Below are positions 21,869 through 33,250 of a stretch of DNA of 64,000 bases, in pieces. How positions within the stretch are numbered: the first letter of the stretch is position 1; each line of letters begins with the position of its first letter. Below the pieces are notes generated by a model. That model was given only the letters and a program-made list of their open reading frames with translations. It was not told where the DNA came from and did not search any database. This stretch comes from Liopterus haemorrhoidalis (lineage: Eukaryota > Arthropoda > Insecta > Coleoptera > Dytiscidae), in contig OZ020622.1 of assembly GCA_963971575.1 (NCBI GenBank), positions 2,146,279 to 2,210,278 on the forward strand. The letters are read 5' to 3'. The translations under genes were made by a program, and so were the position numbers.

Positions 21869-22271
21869 TCTGGCTCATCGATTACAGCAGAAATATACTG
21901 CAACCAACTGGACGAAATGATGCAAAAACTTAAAGAAAAACAACCTAGTTTACAACAGATCGATTCCTATTTTATTGCATGATAACGCTAAAACACACAC
22001 TGCACAAATGACTGTGGCAAAACAGGAATTTGAGTTGGAACTACTTCATCATCCTCCATACTCACCAGATTTAGCCCCTACTGACTACTTCTTCCGCAAT
22101 TTGGACAAATTTTTAATAGGAAAACAGTTTAATTCCGACAATGCTGTAAAACTGACCTTCCAGTAATTCATTGACTCTCATCCGCCAGGGTTTTATACCA
22201 CCAACCTGAACAACCTGCCGCTTAAATGGCAAAAGTGTATAGACAATATGGATGCATACTTTGATGAATAA
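21869..22271 (+). pseudogene. Mariner transposase C-terminal third
   Basis: The plus strand encodes ITAEIYCNQLDEMMQKLKEK, then after a frameshift ILLHDNAKTHTAQMTVAKQE, HPPYSPDLAPTDYF and, past a stop at 22163, LPLKWQKCIDNMDAYFDE. These are the second and third catalytic regions and the C-terminus of a mariner transposase. I count 33 residues between the two Asp residues rather than the usual 34, probably a one-codon deletion in this relic. The 5' two-thirds are absent: repeat family F abuts directly. The non-coding 3' end continues to about 22350. Confidence 0.88.
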
Positions 22272-22538
22272 AATCATTCCTTATATTTGTAAGTTATCAA
22301 CCAACTTTGCCTTTTTTTCTACAAATTTCATCCTTGACGACCTAATAATTTATTATCTTGTAGGTTTTTATTTAATTTATTAGTTATTGAGTAAAGTCTC
22401 TAGGATGAACTAAACAGCTATATCATCTGCTTAAGAGCTTAAGTTGACATAAGCCTCTTTTAGAATATTATTTTTAAATATGGCTAACAACTTAGGCCTC
22501 AAAACACTGTCTTGAGAGACTCCTGCAGTGATTATTGC

Positions 22539-22655
22539 AGAAGTGTATAGACAATATGGGTGCATACTTTGATGAATAAAATAATTCCTTATATTTGTAA
22601 GTTATCAACCAACTTTACCATTTTTCTACAAATTTCATCCTTGACGACCTAATAT
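22539..22655 (+). repeat. Duplicate of the mariner 3' end
   Basis: About 115 bp almost identical to 22226-22345: AAGTGTATAGACAATATGG, GCATACTTTGATGAATAAAA, AAGTTATCAACCAACTTT and TTTCATCCTTGACGACCTAA. The two lie in the same orientation about 315 bp apart, separated by unrelated sequence. Confidence 0.88.
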
Positions 22656-23458
22656 ATATTGGTGGAAAAAAATATTCTAGCACTGGGGACCCCTTTTGGC
22701 ACCTATTACGGCGCGTTTGAGTACACCTTATTGCGGTTATTTTGTTCAAATTACAGGTTTATATCTTTTGTTTTTGGGTAATTTTTTTCCGGTGAAAAAT
22801 GAAGCCGTAAAAAATAATGAAATCATAAGCTTAGTCATCAACGTTTTTAATTTAATCGTGAAATGAATCAGTAAAGCAAGTAGTGTTGGTTGAAGTATCA
22901 TTTAACAAATAATATAAATGTCAGTAAATTTGAAGTTTCCATTAATCGCTTCTGTGTTCGGAGCTCCTCATAGCCTCTGAAATGAAATATTATCAATTAT
23001 GTTCCAGCACGAAATATTGCTGTCAGTTTTTAATGAAAATTAATCTCTTGTAGAATACAAGAAATCTTCTGTATCATATTATGAGAGGTTATAATCAAAA
23101 CATTACACTCATACTTCTACACCAACTACATTCTACAACTAGGAATCAAGAAAAAGTAACAGCGAGATTTTAATGAATATATAACGAAGTATACACAATG
23201 GAACAAAACTCTGATCTACAGGGAATTCAACTGATAATTCATTTAAATTTATAAAACAGCTACAAGAACATAAGAACGATGAAATAGGACACAATTATAT
23301 ACAGCCTTGAACAAATGTATGGAGCACCCATGCAGTTAAAATATAACATTTAAATTTATATACATTGTAACTTGTAAGCGTAACTGTAAGCGTTTGATCG
23401 TGTTCCAATAAAAAGGCTGACTTCGAAGTTAGAACACTACGGTATTCGTGTCCCCCTA
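22656..23458. other. Unassigned interval
   Basis: AT-rich non-coding sequence leading up to a CCCCCTATTAAGGGGGG junction. No gene recognised. Confidence 0.35.
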
Positions 23459-23586
23459 TTAAGGGGGGAGCACAGGGCCTAATACAGAACCTTGGGGCAC
23501 ACCGCTTAGCACTTTTTTGTGGGAGGAAAATTCACTGCCAATTCGCACTCTGAACGTTATATTGGTCAAGAAACAGTCTATCCAGT
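23459..23586 (-). pseudogene. Inverted partial copy of LINE reverse transcriptase
   Basis: The minus strand repeats, nearly base for base, the LINE sequence at 24321-24439. It encodes the same stretch (CFLTNITFRVRIGSEFSS, then [11 protein letters not shown]). It is bounded on the left by TTAAGGGGGG and on the right by the TTAA of the foldback element. It is a fragment, not a separate LINE insertion. Confidence 0.85.
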
Positions 23587-23590
23587 TTAA

Positions 23591-24316
23591 GGGGGGGGGG
23601 GTATGGTCAGAGCAGCACATTTTATATCCATTTTCAAGATTTTTTTTTAGAAAACTGTTAATAGTTACTTGATTGGGATAATACCTACAGTAAAGAACAA
23701 CCTTTGAAGAGTATCCAAAAAAAAAATTTATTGAAAAATATCGAAAATTAAGCTCGTGACATGAAATTTTCGTTCAGGACAAAGAGTTGATTTGCGGTGA
23801 GACACATAACTAATGACTGGATCATCTAAAACAAAAAAACCAAAAATATTTCGTTAGTTTATGAGTTTCTTGAGGTAACGCTGTCGAGATATTTTTTTTT
23901 CTTGCTTTTTTTTTATGGAATTTTTTAGAACTGAAAACAGAAATTTCGAAAAAAAAAAATCCGTTTTTTTCGTTTTTTTGACTTCAAACTTATACCAAAA
24001 ATTAAATAATCTAGATATTTGAAAAAACTCGACAGCGTTACCTCAAGAAACTCATAAACTAACGAAATATTTTTGTTTTTTTTTGTTTTAGATGATCCAG
24101 TCATTAGTTATGTGTCTCACCGCAAATCAACTCTTTGTCCTGAACGAAAATTTCAAATTCATGTCACGAGCTTAATTTTCGATATTTTTCAATAATTTTT
24201 TTTTGGATACTCTTCAAAGGTTGTTCTTTACTGTAGGTACTATCCCAATCAAGTTACTATTAACAGTTTTCTAAAAAAAAATCTTGAAAATGGGTATAGA
24301 ATGTGCTGCCCCCCCC
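23591..24316. mobile_element. TTAA-flanked foldback element 1
   Basis: A 726-bp element between TTAA (23587-23590) and TTAA (24317-24320). Its ends are oligo-G on one strand and oligo-C on the other. The two halves are long inverted repeats of roughly 330 bp. Landmarks on the left are TTTTCAAGATTTTTTTTTAG, GGATAATACCTACAGTAAAG, GACAAAGAGTTGATTTGCGG, GATCATCTAAAACAAAAAAA and CTTGAGGTAACGCTGTCGAG. Their reverse complements follow in mirror order on the right. The centre, about 23905-24015, is poly-A/T. No coding capacity. The TTAA duplication suggests piggyBac-type mobilisation; that class assignment is inference. Confidence 0.85.
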
Positions 24317-24320
24317 TTAA

Positions 24321-24720
24321 ACTGGTTAGACTGTTTCTTGACCAATATAACGTTCAGAGTGCGAATTGGCAGTGAATTTTCCTCCCACAAAAAAGTGCTA
24401 AGTGGTGTGCCCCAAGGTTCTGTATTAGGCCCTGTGCTCTTTATTATCTATTTAAATGACCTGCTACTTCGCATTAATTCGCCATCCGCCTGTTACGCCA
24501 ATGACAAATTTTATAATAACCCCTTAACAGACTTCCATACCTTACAAACTGACCTCGTTACCCTACATAAATGGTGTGATAAGTGGCAGCTCAGAGTAAA
24601 TAAATCAAGGTCAAGTAAATAAATCATCCTCACTTACCACTTCCAAGGAACTGAACTTAAGTCTGCGAAGGAACTATTTGATTTAGGTATTATTATAAGA
24701 AATTATTTAAAGTGGTCTTC
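24321..24720 (+). pseudogene. CR1-like LINE reverse transcriptase fragment
   Basis: The open frame reads LNWLDCFLTNITFRVRIGSE, then [20 protein letters not shown], then YAND and LVTLHKWCDKWQLRVNKS. After a frameshift at about 24615 it continues FDLGIIIRNYLKWS. These are reverse-transcriptase motifs (VPQGS, YxDD, W...L.VN..K). YAND in place of YADD means the first of the paired catalytic Asp residues is lost. The foldback element interrupts it on the left, and an inverted copy of its first 119 bp lies on the other side of the foldback. Confidence 0.82.
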
Positions 24721-25035
24721 GCAAAACCAAAGCAACAAATGAATGGTTTTCCAAAAACAATGTGCCACTTTTTGTATGCCTCCCCTCCCAGGCACCAGAT
24801 TTATTGCAAATTGAAAATTTATGGTCGATTCTGATAAACAAGGTGTCTCTTTACAAATGCAAATCAAAAGAAGAATTGAAGAATATTATTGTGGACGAAT
24901 AGTTCAATGTACAATCTGATGTACGTAAAAAACTTGTGGACAGAATGCCTAAAAGGGTACGTGCGTAATTATGGCACAAGGAAGTATCACAATTTATTAA
25001 TAAACGCTTTTCTAAAAGTCCGTATCTGTTTTGAA
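24721..25035 (+). pseudogene. Tc1-like transposase C-terminus
   Basis: The plus strand encodes TNEWFSKNNVPLFVCLPSQA, PDLLQIENLWSILINKVSLY, KCKSKEELKNIIVDE and, beyond a stop, LVDRMPKRVRA. In Tc1-like transposases SPDLNPIENLW marks the third catalytic residue (Glu); here the Glu is kept although the preceding residues have drifted. Only the last ~100 codons remain. Confidence 0.85.
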
Positions 25036-26071
25036 TATTGGCGATAACCTGGTTACCATTATTTCGTTGACTATTGCACGAAGAAATCCTGGTTGTTTTT
25101 AAAAATCAAGTTCTAAGATTTAAAACCACGAGATATTTCTCATAAACACTTCACTGAATATTAAAAATGTTACAAAGAGAAACATTAAAAAGATAAACTA
25201 CAAAGGGCATGCCTTATGATTACTAAAAAGGTATAAATCTGAAAAACTTTTAACGATTCAGTCCAGTATTCGCCCATTAGTAATTGTTTTAAATAAAACA
25301 CTTTCAATCATTTCCTCTTTGACCCTTATAGTTTGCAGTGGTAATGAACCAGTACGTTCCTCATTTGTGGATATAAATCAAAAGACTTTTTTGTTACAAT
25401 TAAAAATAATTGCAACTTCTTCGCATTCCTTCAATTTCTATTTTCTACGCTTTGATCTTTTCAGAATTGTATTTTCATATTATTTGTTTAAGAAGTCATT
25501 ATAAATCGCATTAATAACACATTTTTATATTTTAATGTCACTAAATGGATAAATATGACAAAGCATGAAAAATTGGTATAGAAGATAATGAAAACCTGTG
25601 GCCGTAGGTACTAAAGAGTATGTTTTGGCCTGCGACTACTAAAAAGGGTTTGAACATGGGTGCATGTCGGTATTCGGAACCAGTTAAACCCGAAACTGGT
25701 ATGATTTTGGAAGCGGTTCCAATTCCGGCATGGTCGATTTTCAATAGCACTACAAGAAACTTGCAAGCCTGTGGACACTACTGTATAGTAGACAGTCTGG
25801 CTTATGGTAATGTCACTACCATTAAGAACCCAGATAAATATTGGAAATGTTAGAAATTTAAATGGAAAAATAAGATAATCTTTGCAGAAAAAGTAAATTT
25901 ATGTGAAACTATTCCCAATATTTTCTCTTTCTGCATTTTACTCTTATTGTCTGACGAGTTGTTGTTATCTTTTAAAATCTTATTAGAAATTGCTATTTGA
26001 AATGGAGTCTTCAACACAGCCTTCCTCTGCAGTTGAATATTTCCATCCCCCGGGACATTTAAATGTTAATA
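25036..26071. other. Unassigned interval
   Basis: AT-rich except for a more balanced patch at 25600-25850, which holds overlapping open frames on both strands (see the next entry). Confidence 0.35.
25620..25853 (+). CDS. Unrecognised 77-codon open frame
   Basis: Open from an ATG at 25620 to a stop at 25853, reading MFWPATTKKGLNMGACRYSE and onward through KPETGMILEAVPIPAWSIFN and QACGHYCIVDSLAYGN. The base composition is less AT-rich than the surroundings. I recognise no family. The opposite strand is also open over most of the same stretch (25750-25541), so openness alone is weak evidence. It might be an exon or part of an unknown repeat; I would not call it a gene without transcript support. 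Confidence 0.2.
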   Translation: MFWPATTKKGLNMGACRYSEPVKPETGMILEAVPIPAWSIFNSTTRNLQACGHYCIVDSLAYGNVTTIKNPDKYWKC

Positions 26072-27153
26072 CGATGATTGCCTTTTATATTTCGCGATTT
26101 GAGATCAAAAAATTATTTATCATCAAAAGTGGCTCTATTGTTTTTCAAAATATTCTCCATGAAGATCAATACACTTTTACATGCGTTTGAATCAATTTTC
26201 GAAGAACTTTCCATTCCGATTGAGAGTTTTTCCACTGCGATTGTCCAATTATGTGAGATCCAATGCGAACAAATCTTTTTAACGGCCAAATGTTCATACA
26301 ATAGTGAATGTTTGGTGGTCTTACTAATGTCCAAGGATACCTCAATCTCACGATAAGTCACATGACGATCTTGCAGTATTAGTTCACGCACAGCATCAAT
26401 GTTTTCCGGAACTACAACAGATTTTGGTCGATCTTCACGAAATTCGTCGAACTTAGTTTACTTAGGAGCGCAGGTCGGCGAAGCCGACTAAGCTCCTAGT
26501 CTACTATTATATTGTACAAGTGTTGGTATGTATGTTCTATTCAACTTCTGGTGTATCTTCATTTTTTCGGTAACGCGGAGAGAGGAAAATGAACCGCCGT
26601 CTTATCCGGGTGATATTTTTTTAGTGCTTTGGCTTAATTTTATTACGACAGGGGGTACTGACTAATTTTTATTGATAAAAATCATGCATTTTTTTCTCGA
26701 AACCGTGGCGTTGATCGTCACCATTGCTCAGCACGGATAGGTTGTACCAGACGATAAAAGATGTTTATTCATATTTCTACTATTTAGGAGAGGATTTCAG
26801 ACCAAAACTGAATTAAAGCGAAAAATTAAGCGAACTATGGCAACGATTGAAGTCGGCAAATCATCGATTAACTGTAGTCCTTGGTGGTGCTTCATCGCAA
26901 ATTAAGTTCATCGATGCACTGTTGTTGGGTTGATCCATGTCGACAGTTGTAAAAGATAATTGCTCGAAAATGTTCACGATTTAATTCCATTTTTAGCAGA
27001 GATGAATTTTTTTAAGTTACTGTAAACAACACAAATAGCGCTCGTACGTCAAAACGTTATGAGTACGTATGCCGTCAAAAATATCAAACTTTACGATAGA
27101 AGCGTCAGTTGCCAGATGAAAGCGTAATCCCGAAATATAAGAGGCAACCCTCG
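26072..27153 (-). mobile_element. Mariner family E, internally deleted and interrupted
   Basis: Flanked by TA. The ends are CGATGATTGCCTTTTATATT (left) and, on the minus strand, CGAGGGTTGCCTCTTATATT (right). From the right end inward the minus strand encodes MELNREHFRAIIFYNCRHGS, TQQQCIDELN, DEAPPRTTVNR and FADFNRCHSSL. After a 378-bp insertion it resumes DEFREDRPKSVVVPENIDAV, RELILQDRHVTYREIEVSLD and HLAVKKICSHWISHN. It then jumps to a degraded C-terminus at about 26210-26115. The whole catalytic core is missing. Stops and the insertion make it inert. Confidence 0.88.
26456..26833 (-). mobile_element. Insertion inside the mariner; hairpin near one end
   Basis: Sequence that separates codons for CHSSL and DEFRED of the mariner transposase. 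Near its 26456 side is a strong stem: TAGGAGC (26463-26469), GTCGGC-GAA-GCCGAC (26474-26488), GCTCCTA (26492-26498). On the minus strand the stem is followed by AAGTAAACTAA and then mariner sequence. A subterminal hairpin followed by CTRR is the 3' hallmark of Helitrons, and the next base there should be T; here it is G. A Helitron-like origin is possible but not shown. No protein is encoded. Confidence 0.5.
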
Positions 27154-29454
27154 TATATCTGCTCCGACATCAGCTAATAATGATGCTGACGTTCTTGTCA
27201 GTTATTTCCGTGTAACCATGGTGATCTAGTAACTTAAGAAATGACACACATATGGCGCTAGCATCAAGCTTTTTGACCGCTTGATTAATTAGCGAATTTG
27301 ATTAATTTGATTAATTAGCGAATCGGCCCCGATCGAAAAAGATTTACTTTTTGGCTAGTTCTAGATGATAAAAATGAACTGTTTTTGACATGGTAACCCA
27401 AAAAAATTATTATATTATTGGTGGATTGATGACGTAAATCCTCTGATTTATAAAGTCTTTTGTATTTGTTGTTATTATGCAGTTGCTACTATTAAAAGTT
27501 CTATATTCGTATCTTTATTATTTTTGTTGTTCATTCCTGTATGTTCGACAGCGTACAAATGAACGACCTCTTTCATTCTCTCTGTTAAAGATCATTATTG
27601 ACAAGAGCTTAATCCGTTCTTGATCTAAACGATGCCCTGAGCTGATCTTGTCCGAATAAGGTGATTATAATAAGATTTGTGGTGACGTGGATGTTCTCAA
27701 GTATCTGGAATGATGATCTGAAGAAGGTAGGCACCGTAAAATTACAATAAAGTTCCACGGACCGCCTCTTGCATGTCAACCTAAGAATCTCTCAGATAAC
27801 TCCACGGAATATCTCGTGAAAATGTTCTTCTTACAACACACACAACTTACTATAACATCCAAATAATTACGGAAAAGGGAACGAAAAAAAAAAAAGATTT
27901 ATTTTAAACCATGTAATATTAAAGAAAAAAATTTTACAACCAGTTTTTTAATTCGTAGTTAACTAACTATGAGTGGAACTGAGTTAACTGTAATTTTTGG
28001 TCTTTCCAAATAGTATGTACTCGTAATACACCTTCATTTAGTCTTTTTATTCAATAAGTGGCAGATATAAATTGTAAGTTAATTTTTGGAAGTCAGTACC
28101 GCGAAAAATAAAATTTCTATTATTCTTTTAGTGGCAAAAACAAAAATATGAAGTGTTTATGAACTGAAGCCCTTTTTAAGCAATAAAAAACCATATTTAC
28201 ACCACTAAAACATCTTCAGCTAAAAAAAAAACAGATAATAAATCATGTGTTTTCAGTGAAACAAGGCTGCTATATTGTTCCGGTCGCTAGATATCCACGT
28301 TCAGAACTATTGCCGCCTTCTGTATGCAGATACTTCATCGGAATTGCTTCCCACTGACGTTTATTGTCGCCTATCAACGTTTTTTACATCCGTAGAAACA
28401 GACATATGAGTTGTGAAGTGTAGTTTTACTTCCCCAAAAACTAATATTTTTTTGTAACAGTGTTATTATGGGTTATAAATTATTGGATTTTAGTAATTAG
28501 TAATGGTTTATTACTCATTTGGAATATTTTTGCTCTTAAATAGTTTGACATTATGTTTTCAAATTTGGATTTTAATGACGTCGTAAATATTATCTTTGAA
28601 ATTTATTTTAGAGTCCATTAAATATCATACATACAAAATTTATTTAAAAATTTTTAAAAATCGAATATTTTGACGTTGAAGTAAATACTTTTTTTTTGTA
28701 GAAGGCTGTATATTCCCACCTTTAAAGTATACATATATTTTTATATTATTGTCTTGTAATGTAATTTATCAATTATATTCCTGACTCAAGCTTGGGTTAT
28801 TAGTGCCTCTTGTCATCTTTTCTCTATAAAGAGCAAAAGGCGTTTGTTTTTATTTATCCCTTTTATGTTTGTCTTGTATTATCCATTTAAGTTAATATTC
28901 GTCAAGTTTAAGTAGGTAACATCGCATTCTATCCCTCGGGATCTGCGAGTCAGCAGAAGTGCAATGCCGTGTCGTCTTTCCCTTGGGAACTCATAAACCC
29001 CGCGTATATACATTCTTTATACCGAAGAGAAAGTAACAACATTACACAAGGAATCATGGAGAAAGTATTGACGGTAAAGAAGACGGAATAGAAACGAGGA
29101 ACTAGAAAGGCCTGCTCTGCGAAAATAAAAAAAATTGAAGGTACCTGAATAATTTTTTTAATATAAAGAAATATAAAGTACTTACTGACGTGCCCGGTGT
29201 CTGTTCCTTTCTTCATCTCTCCCTCTGCTGCTCAATTTCCCTTTCGTATCAACGGCTGCTATGATAATTACGTAGAGTTCTTAGTATTGATAGACCGGGA
29301 GCTCATGATAGTTTATGGTCTCCGATTTCATACAGCATGCCTTTTGGAGGAGAGAATATTTACCCTGTGACAACAAAGAAAGGAGGGTAGTAAAATTGCA
29401 TTTCCACTTTCACAAAATTTTGCGTTTTTCTCTGATTTAATAATGCTTGCCCTT
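27154..29454. other. Long unassigned interval
   Basis: About 2.3 kb with no protein motif I recognise on either strand. There is a short local duplication at 27290-27325 (GATTAATTAGCGAAT twice). The minus-strand open frame 29216-28950 is hydrophobic but matches no known family. Regulatory or intronic sequence cannot be excluded. Confidence 0.35.
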
Positions 29455-30065
29455 GTGGGGAACTACGATATATAATATATGAAATGTCACGGTTGGCTGA
29501 TAATTTATTTATTTCATTTGTACTTACTCTGTACATCCCTCACATTATGGGTTCCAAGACTTGCGAGCGGATCAAGTCTGGACCCCCCCTATTAGTCCGC
29601 TAGCTGGTTGCTATGATTCTTGGAAGGATTAAGGGTTGTTTCAATTAAACTCAACATTTTAACTAACCTACTTTAATTATGATACTGTTTAAATATTTAC
29701 ACTAATTACACTAGACTTACAATTACGTCGATACAGCTAAATCCAAATGAGACACACATTCGCACACACTAGACACACTTTACACCAAACACTAATTTAA
29801 CCACTACATGTTTCTAAATATTGTCTCTCCACTTTTTAGCTGGTCACTACAATAACGTTCATACGGAGTTACATTGTTACTTTATTTCGACTCGCCCAAA
29901 CACTCTGAATGTCTCTAACCCATGTCTCTTAAAAACCAACTCCAAAACATGGTCTAAACCATACGACGGCTTAAGCTGAACTTTTTTTAACATCTTAACG
30001 TTATGATGGTTTAACATCTACTGCCTTTAATACATGACTGCCCTCGAATGCTTACTTCGCCCAAC
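29455..30065 (+). repeat. Dispersed repeat family L, copy 3
   Basis: Shares GTCACGGTTGGCTGA, ACTTGCGAGCGGATCAAGTC, GCTGGTTGCTATGATTCTTG and the downstream AT-rich body with copies 1 and 4. The part from about 29740 (ACACACATTCGCACACACTA) resembles the corresponding region of copy 4. No open frame. Confidence 0.65.
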
Positions 30066-31659
30066 TGTTATATGTCATTTCACACCTCTTGATTATCTGT
30101 CTTATACTATCTTAAATTCATAATTTATTGGTGATAACTCAGATAAATATCCCATTAGAAAATAGCCGAATCATAATATTTATATCTCAGACAGAATTGA
30201 ATTATTATTTATGTGCTTATGGTTGACATATTTTTAACACAACCATTTACGATTCACTTTTCATGTTACATTGACAAAAGTGTTAAGTTGCAATTATAAA
30301 CAATCTCCCGTTATCTTAAATGCCCTTTCTAAGAAATAGATTATTTTTGTATCGTTTAACAGATTAAATATTTTACTCTAATTAAATGATTATAATGAAT
30401 TTATTTATGAAATTTTATTTATGAAATAATACCAAAATTACCTCCCTTACACACTTTTATCAAAAGAAAGTCTTAAAAATTATAGGCAGGCGATTCGCAG
30501 GGTTCCAAAGGGCTCAAACGGTCACGTGATCTTGTAATAAAAAAAAAATATGATTTTCCGCGTTTTCATACAGCCGATGAAAAGATTAAAGTTTGTGTAA
30601 AAATAAAAAAATTAGCGTGCCCTCGTTGGCCCAAGTGTAGAAAATTTCGGAAAAGTTTTGTGATATTTTTAATCAAAATTTTTCCCATATTTTCCACTTT
30701 TGAGCTGCATGCAAATTTTTTATAGGGGCTCAAATATACCAAATGTGATGAAATTCTAAGTATTTATAAAGTTGTTCTAATTTCAGTCGTATTTATTTTA
30801 TGTTTAACAACTAAATCCTGCTTTCAATCAATATTTACTGAGATGTTGTTCTTCTACAGATCTGTAGACCACTTAACGCTATCTTTTGAAGCTTTCAAAC
30901 GGTAAAACACGCCATAACCCAGGGCGATAGTCGATTGAATCCCTTGAAAAACATAAAAGAAAAAAGCATTTACAAAATTCTGCGTTCAAAACAAAACATA
31001 CTTAGCATTGATGTTTAGGATGAAATAAATTTAACACTTCATTCTAAGTGTGTTAATGCTGTAGTTCATATTTTCTGCACAGTGTGAAACATTTAGATGG
31101 CAATAAATTTTCGTCGTAATCTAAATCTGTCAAATAAGCAGTGAATTGAATTATTTGGTTATTTCTTCCTTGATAGGGTATTGCCGGTATCTAAACAAGC
31201 TCAGTATTTCACTGTCAGGTTTACATAAAGGGCCGGAGGGATAGGGGTAAGAAATATTCATCGATCCAAACACATAGTCAGCATACTTCCAATTCCAATA
31301 TCATATCTGTTCAAAAGATGAAATCTGATGAGATCACAAAAGTACAATCATCAATATTTTTAATAGAAAATTTACAAAAAAAGATCGTTTCAAATGTTAA
31401 TAGATTTATTATTTTCTTTAATGTTTATTTCTTTTGGTTAAAACTTTTTTTCGTCCTGAAAGAATCGTTTTATAACTGAATACTTAATATATCTTTGATA
31501 TTAGATAGTTGATCCCTTTGCAACTTTCTGTTATCACCCATTTGTTAGGTTTTGTGGGCAAATTTTTGTCTTATTCATGTTCGTCCATTCAATATATATA
31601 TATATATAAAAGTAAAAGCCTTCTACCATAGTATGGTGTAGGCTGTATTTCTTTCTTTT
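30066..31659. other. Unassigned interval
   Basis: AT-rich non-coding sequence with an (AT)9 tract near 31595. No motif or internal repeat recognised. Confidence 0.35.
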
Positions 31660-32285
31660 CTATATTATGGCAGTATGTCTTTTTTGTTTATTGTCATTCT
31701 TTTAGCTTCTATAATCGTTTTTCCTCTTTTCTCTAGTATCCCTTATACTGTTCTGTCCCATTTATTTCTTGGTCTTCCTATTCTTTGCTTTCTGTACGTT
31801 CTGGTCTCCCAGATCTGCTTCACTTGTCTTGTGTCTTGCAGTCTTTGCATGTGTCCCCACCAGGCCAGTTGTCTGTTTTCTATAAATTATTCTATTGGTT
31901 CTATATTGAGTTCTTTTCCTATATCTGTATTTCTGATTTTATCCATATTAGTCACACCCTTTGCTCTTCTTAAATACTTCATCTCTAAAGCTTGTATTTT
32001 ACTCTTTTATCTTCTTGAAAACGTCCAGGTCTCACAGCCAAAAGTTAGTACCGGTCTGTATATAGCTTTGAATACGTTTATTTTTGTGGTTCTTGTTATT
32101 TCTTTCCTATTGATAAGTGTATTCTTTATGTCGAAGTAAAGTTTTTTTGTCTTTTCTATTCTTGTATTTTTCTCCATTTCTTGTTTTCCATCCTCTCTTA
32201 TCTCTATTGCTAAGTATTTGAAATTCTTAACCTGTTCAATATTAATGTCGTCTATTTTTATCGTCCATTAAAGCGTTAAAACTGA
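31660..32285 (-). pseudogene. RTE-type LINE C-terminus
   Basis: On the minus strand, across frames: INIEQVKNFKYLAIEIREDG, KEITRTTKINVFKAIYRPVL, TFGCETWTFSRR, KIQALEMKYLRRAKGVTNMD, KIRNTDIGKELNIEPIE, QLAWWGHMQRLQDTRQVKQI and RIGRPRNKWDRTV. This is the typical order after the reverse transcriptase in RTE-like elements (GCETW, R..LRR..G, WWGH..R, GRPR..W). The long plus-strand frame over it (31675-32139) is an antisense shadow. At 32285 it meets a plus-strand Jockey relic tail to tail. Confidence 0.8.
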
Positions 32286-32289
32286 AAAT

Positions 32290-33250
32290 GTGGATTTTGT
32301 ATTACCCGCACTCACAAATATATTGCATACAACTACTGCATACTTCTGTCGCAATTCTCGATATTGAACAGGCATCTTATGAAGTATAGATTGATGGCCA
32401 AATTATCTTAGTGGAAAGCTCGTTTCTTTTCTGGAGTACAGAAAATGCTGAGTTAAAATTAGTAACAGACATTCACTTCTAAAAAAGATAAGAGCAGGTG
32501 TTCCACAAGGAGGTATATTAATCCCCACACTATTCCACATTTTCGCCATGGATACACCGTCTAATTTGGGAGTTTTGGAACTTTGGAGCGTCTGATTTGG
32601 GTGATTTGTAAGCTGTATTTGCGACATAGCGATTATCTCAGGACGAATGCATTGACACAGCTATTAAGGAATTATAAAAAGCAGAGACATGCATCTACCA
32701 ATGGCTCAAATTATACAATATTTTGATTAATACTGATAAATGTGAATACAAAATATATTCACTCAAGAGAACCTCGCATCCACAATATATTCGAATAAAT
32801 GAACAACCAATATGTTGGAATTCAACAGCAGTAAGATATCTATCAGTACATCTGGACGGACAACTTACATGAACACCTCATATTAAAATAAAACTACAGC
32901 TTGCTCATCTACGACTACACCAGTTCTTCCCCTTGATTAAAAGAAAACCGAAGCTCAAACTAAAATGTGCATTGCTATTTTACAAATCACTAATTCAACC
33001 ACTGTTCACGTACGCTTGCAAAGTCTGGGGAAACACCTCCAAAGCCAATACCGAACTCCAAATGTTGAAAACAAAATTATAAGAATAGCAATAAACGCCT
33101 CATGGTTCATTCGGAACGATCAACTTCAGCACGAATTAAATATACCAATTATTGAGTTATTTATAAGAAAAGGAATCAAATGTTTTATAAACAATAGAAA
33201 AAATAGTGGACGTGAGATAACCTACTTCCATACTTTTAAATATTCATAAT
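32290..33250 (+). pseudogene. Jockey-type LINE, reverse transcriptase to C-terminus
   Basis: Across frames: IRAGVPQGGILIPTLFHIFA, then a damaged YADD region reading ICDIAIIS, then WLKLYNILINTDKCEYKIYS, VRYLSVHLDGQLT, PHIKIKLQLAHLRLHQFFPL, LLFYKSLIQPLFTYACKVWG and ASWFIRNDQLQHELNIPIIE. This is the Jockey order, ending with the W(F/Y)VRN..L...L.IP block at the C-terminus. Several stops, frameshifts and the lost catalytic pair make it non-functional. Sequence 5' of about 32360 is too decayed to follow. Confidence 0.82.

Noticed and set aside
26078..26356. 92-codon plus-strand frame
   Set aside because: Opposite strand of a mariner transposase remnant that has recognisable motifs.
31675..32139. 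154-codon plus-strand frame, hydrophobic, membrane-protein-like
   Set aside because: It is antisense to an RTE-type LINE C-terminus on the minus strand (GCETWTFSRR, WWGH, GRPRNKW); the hydrophobic look comes from the pyrimidine-rich complement.
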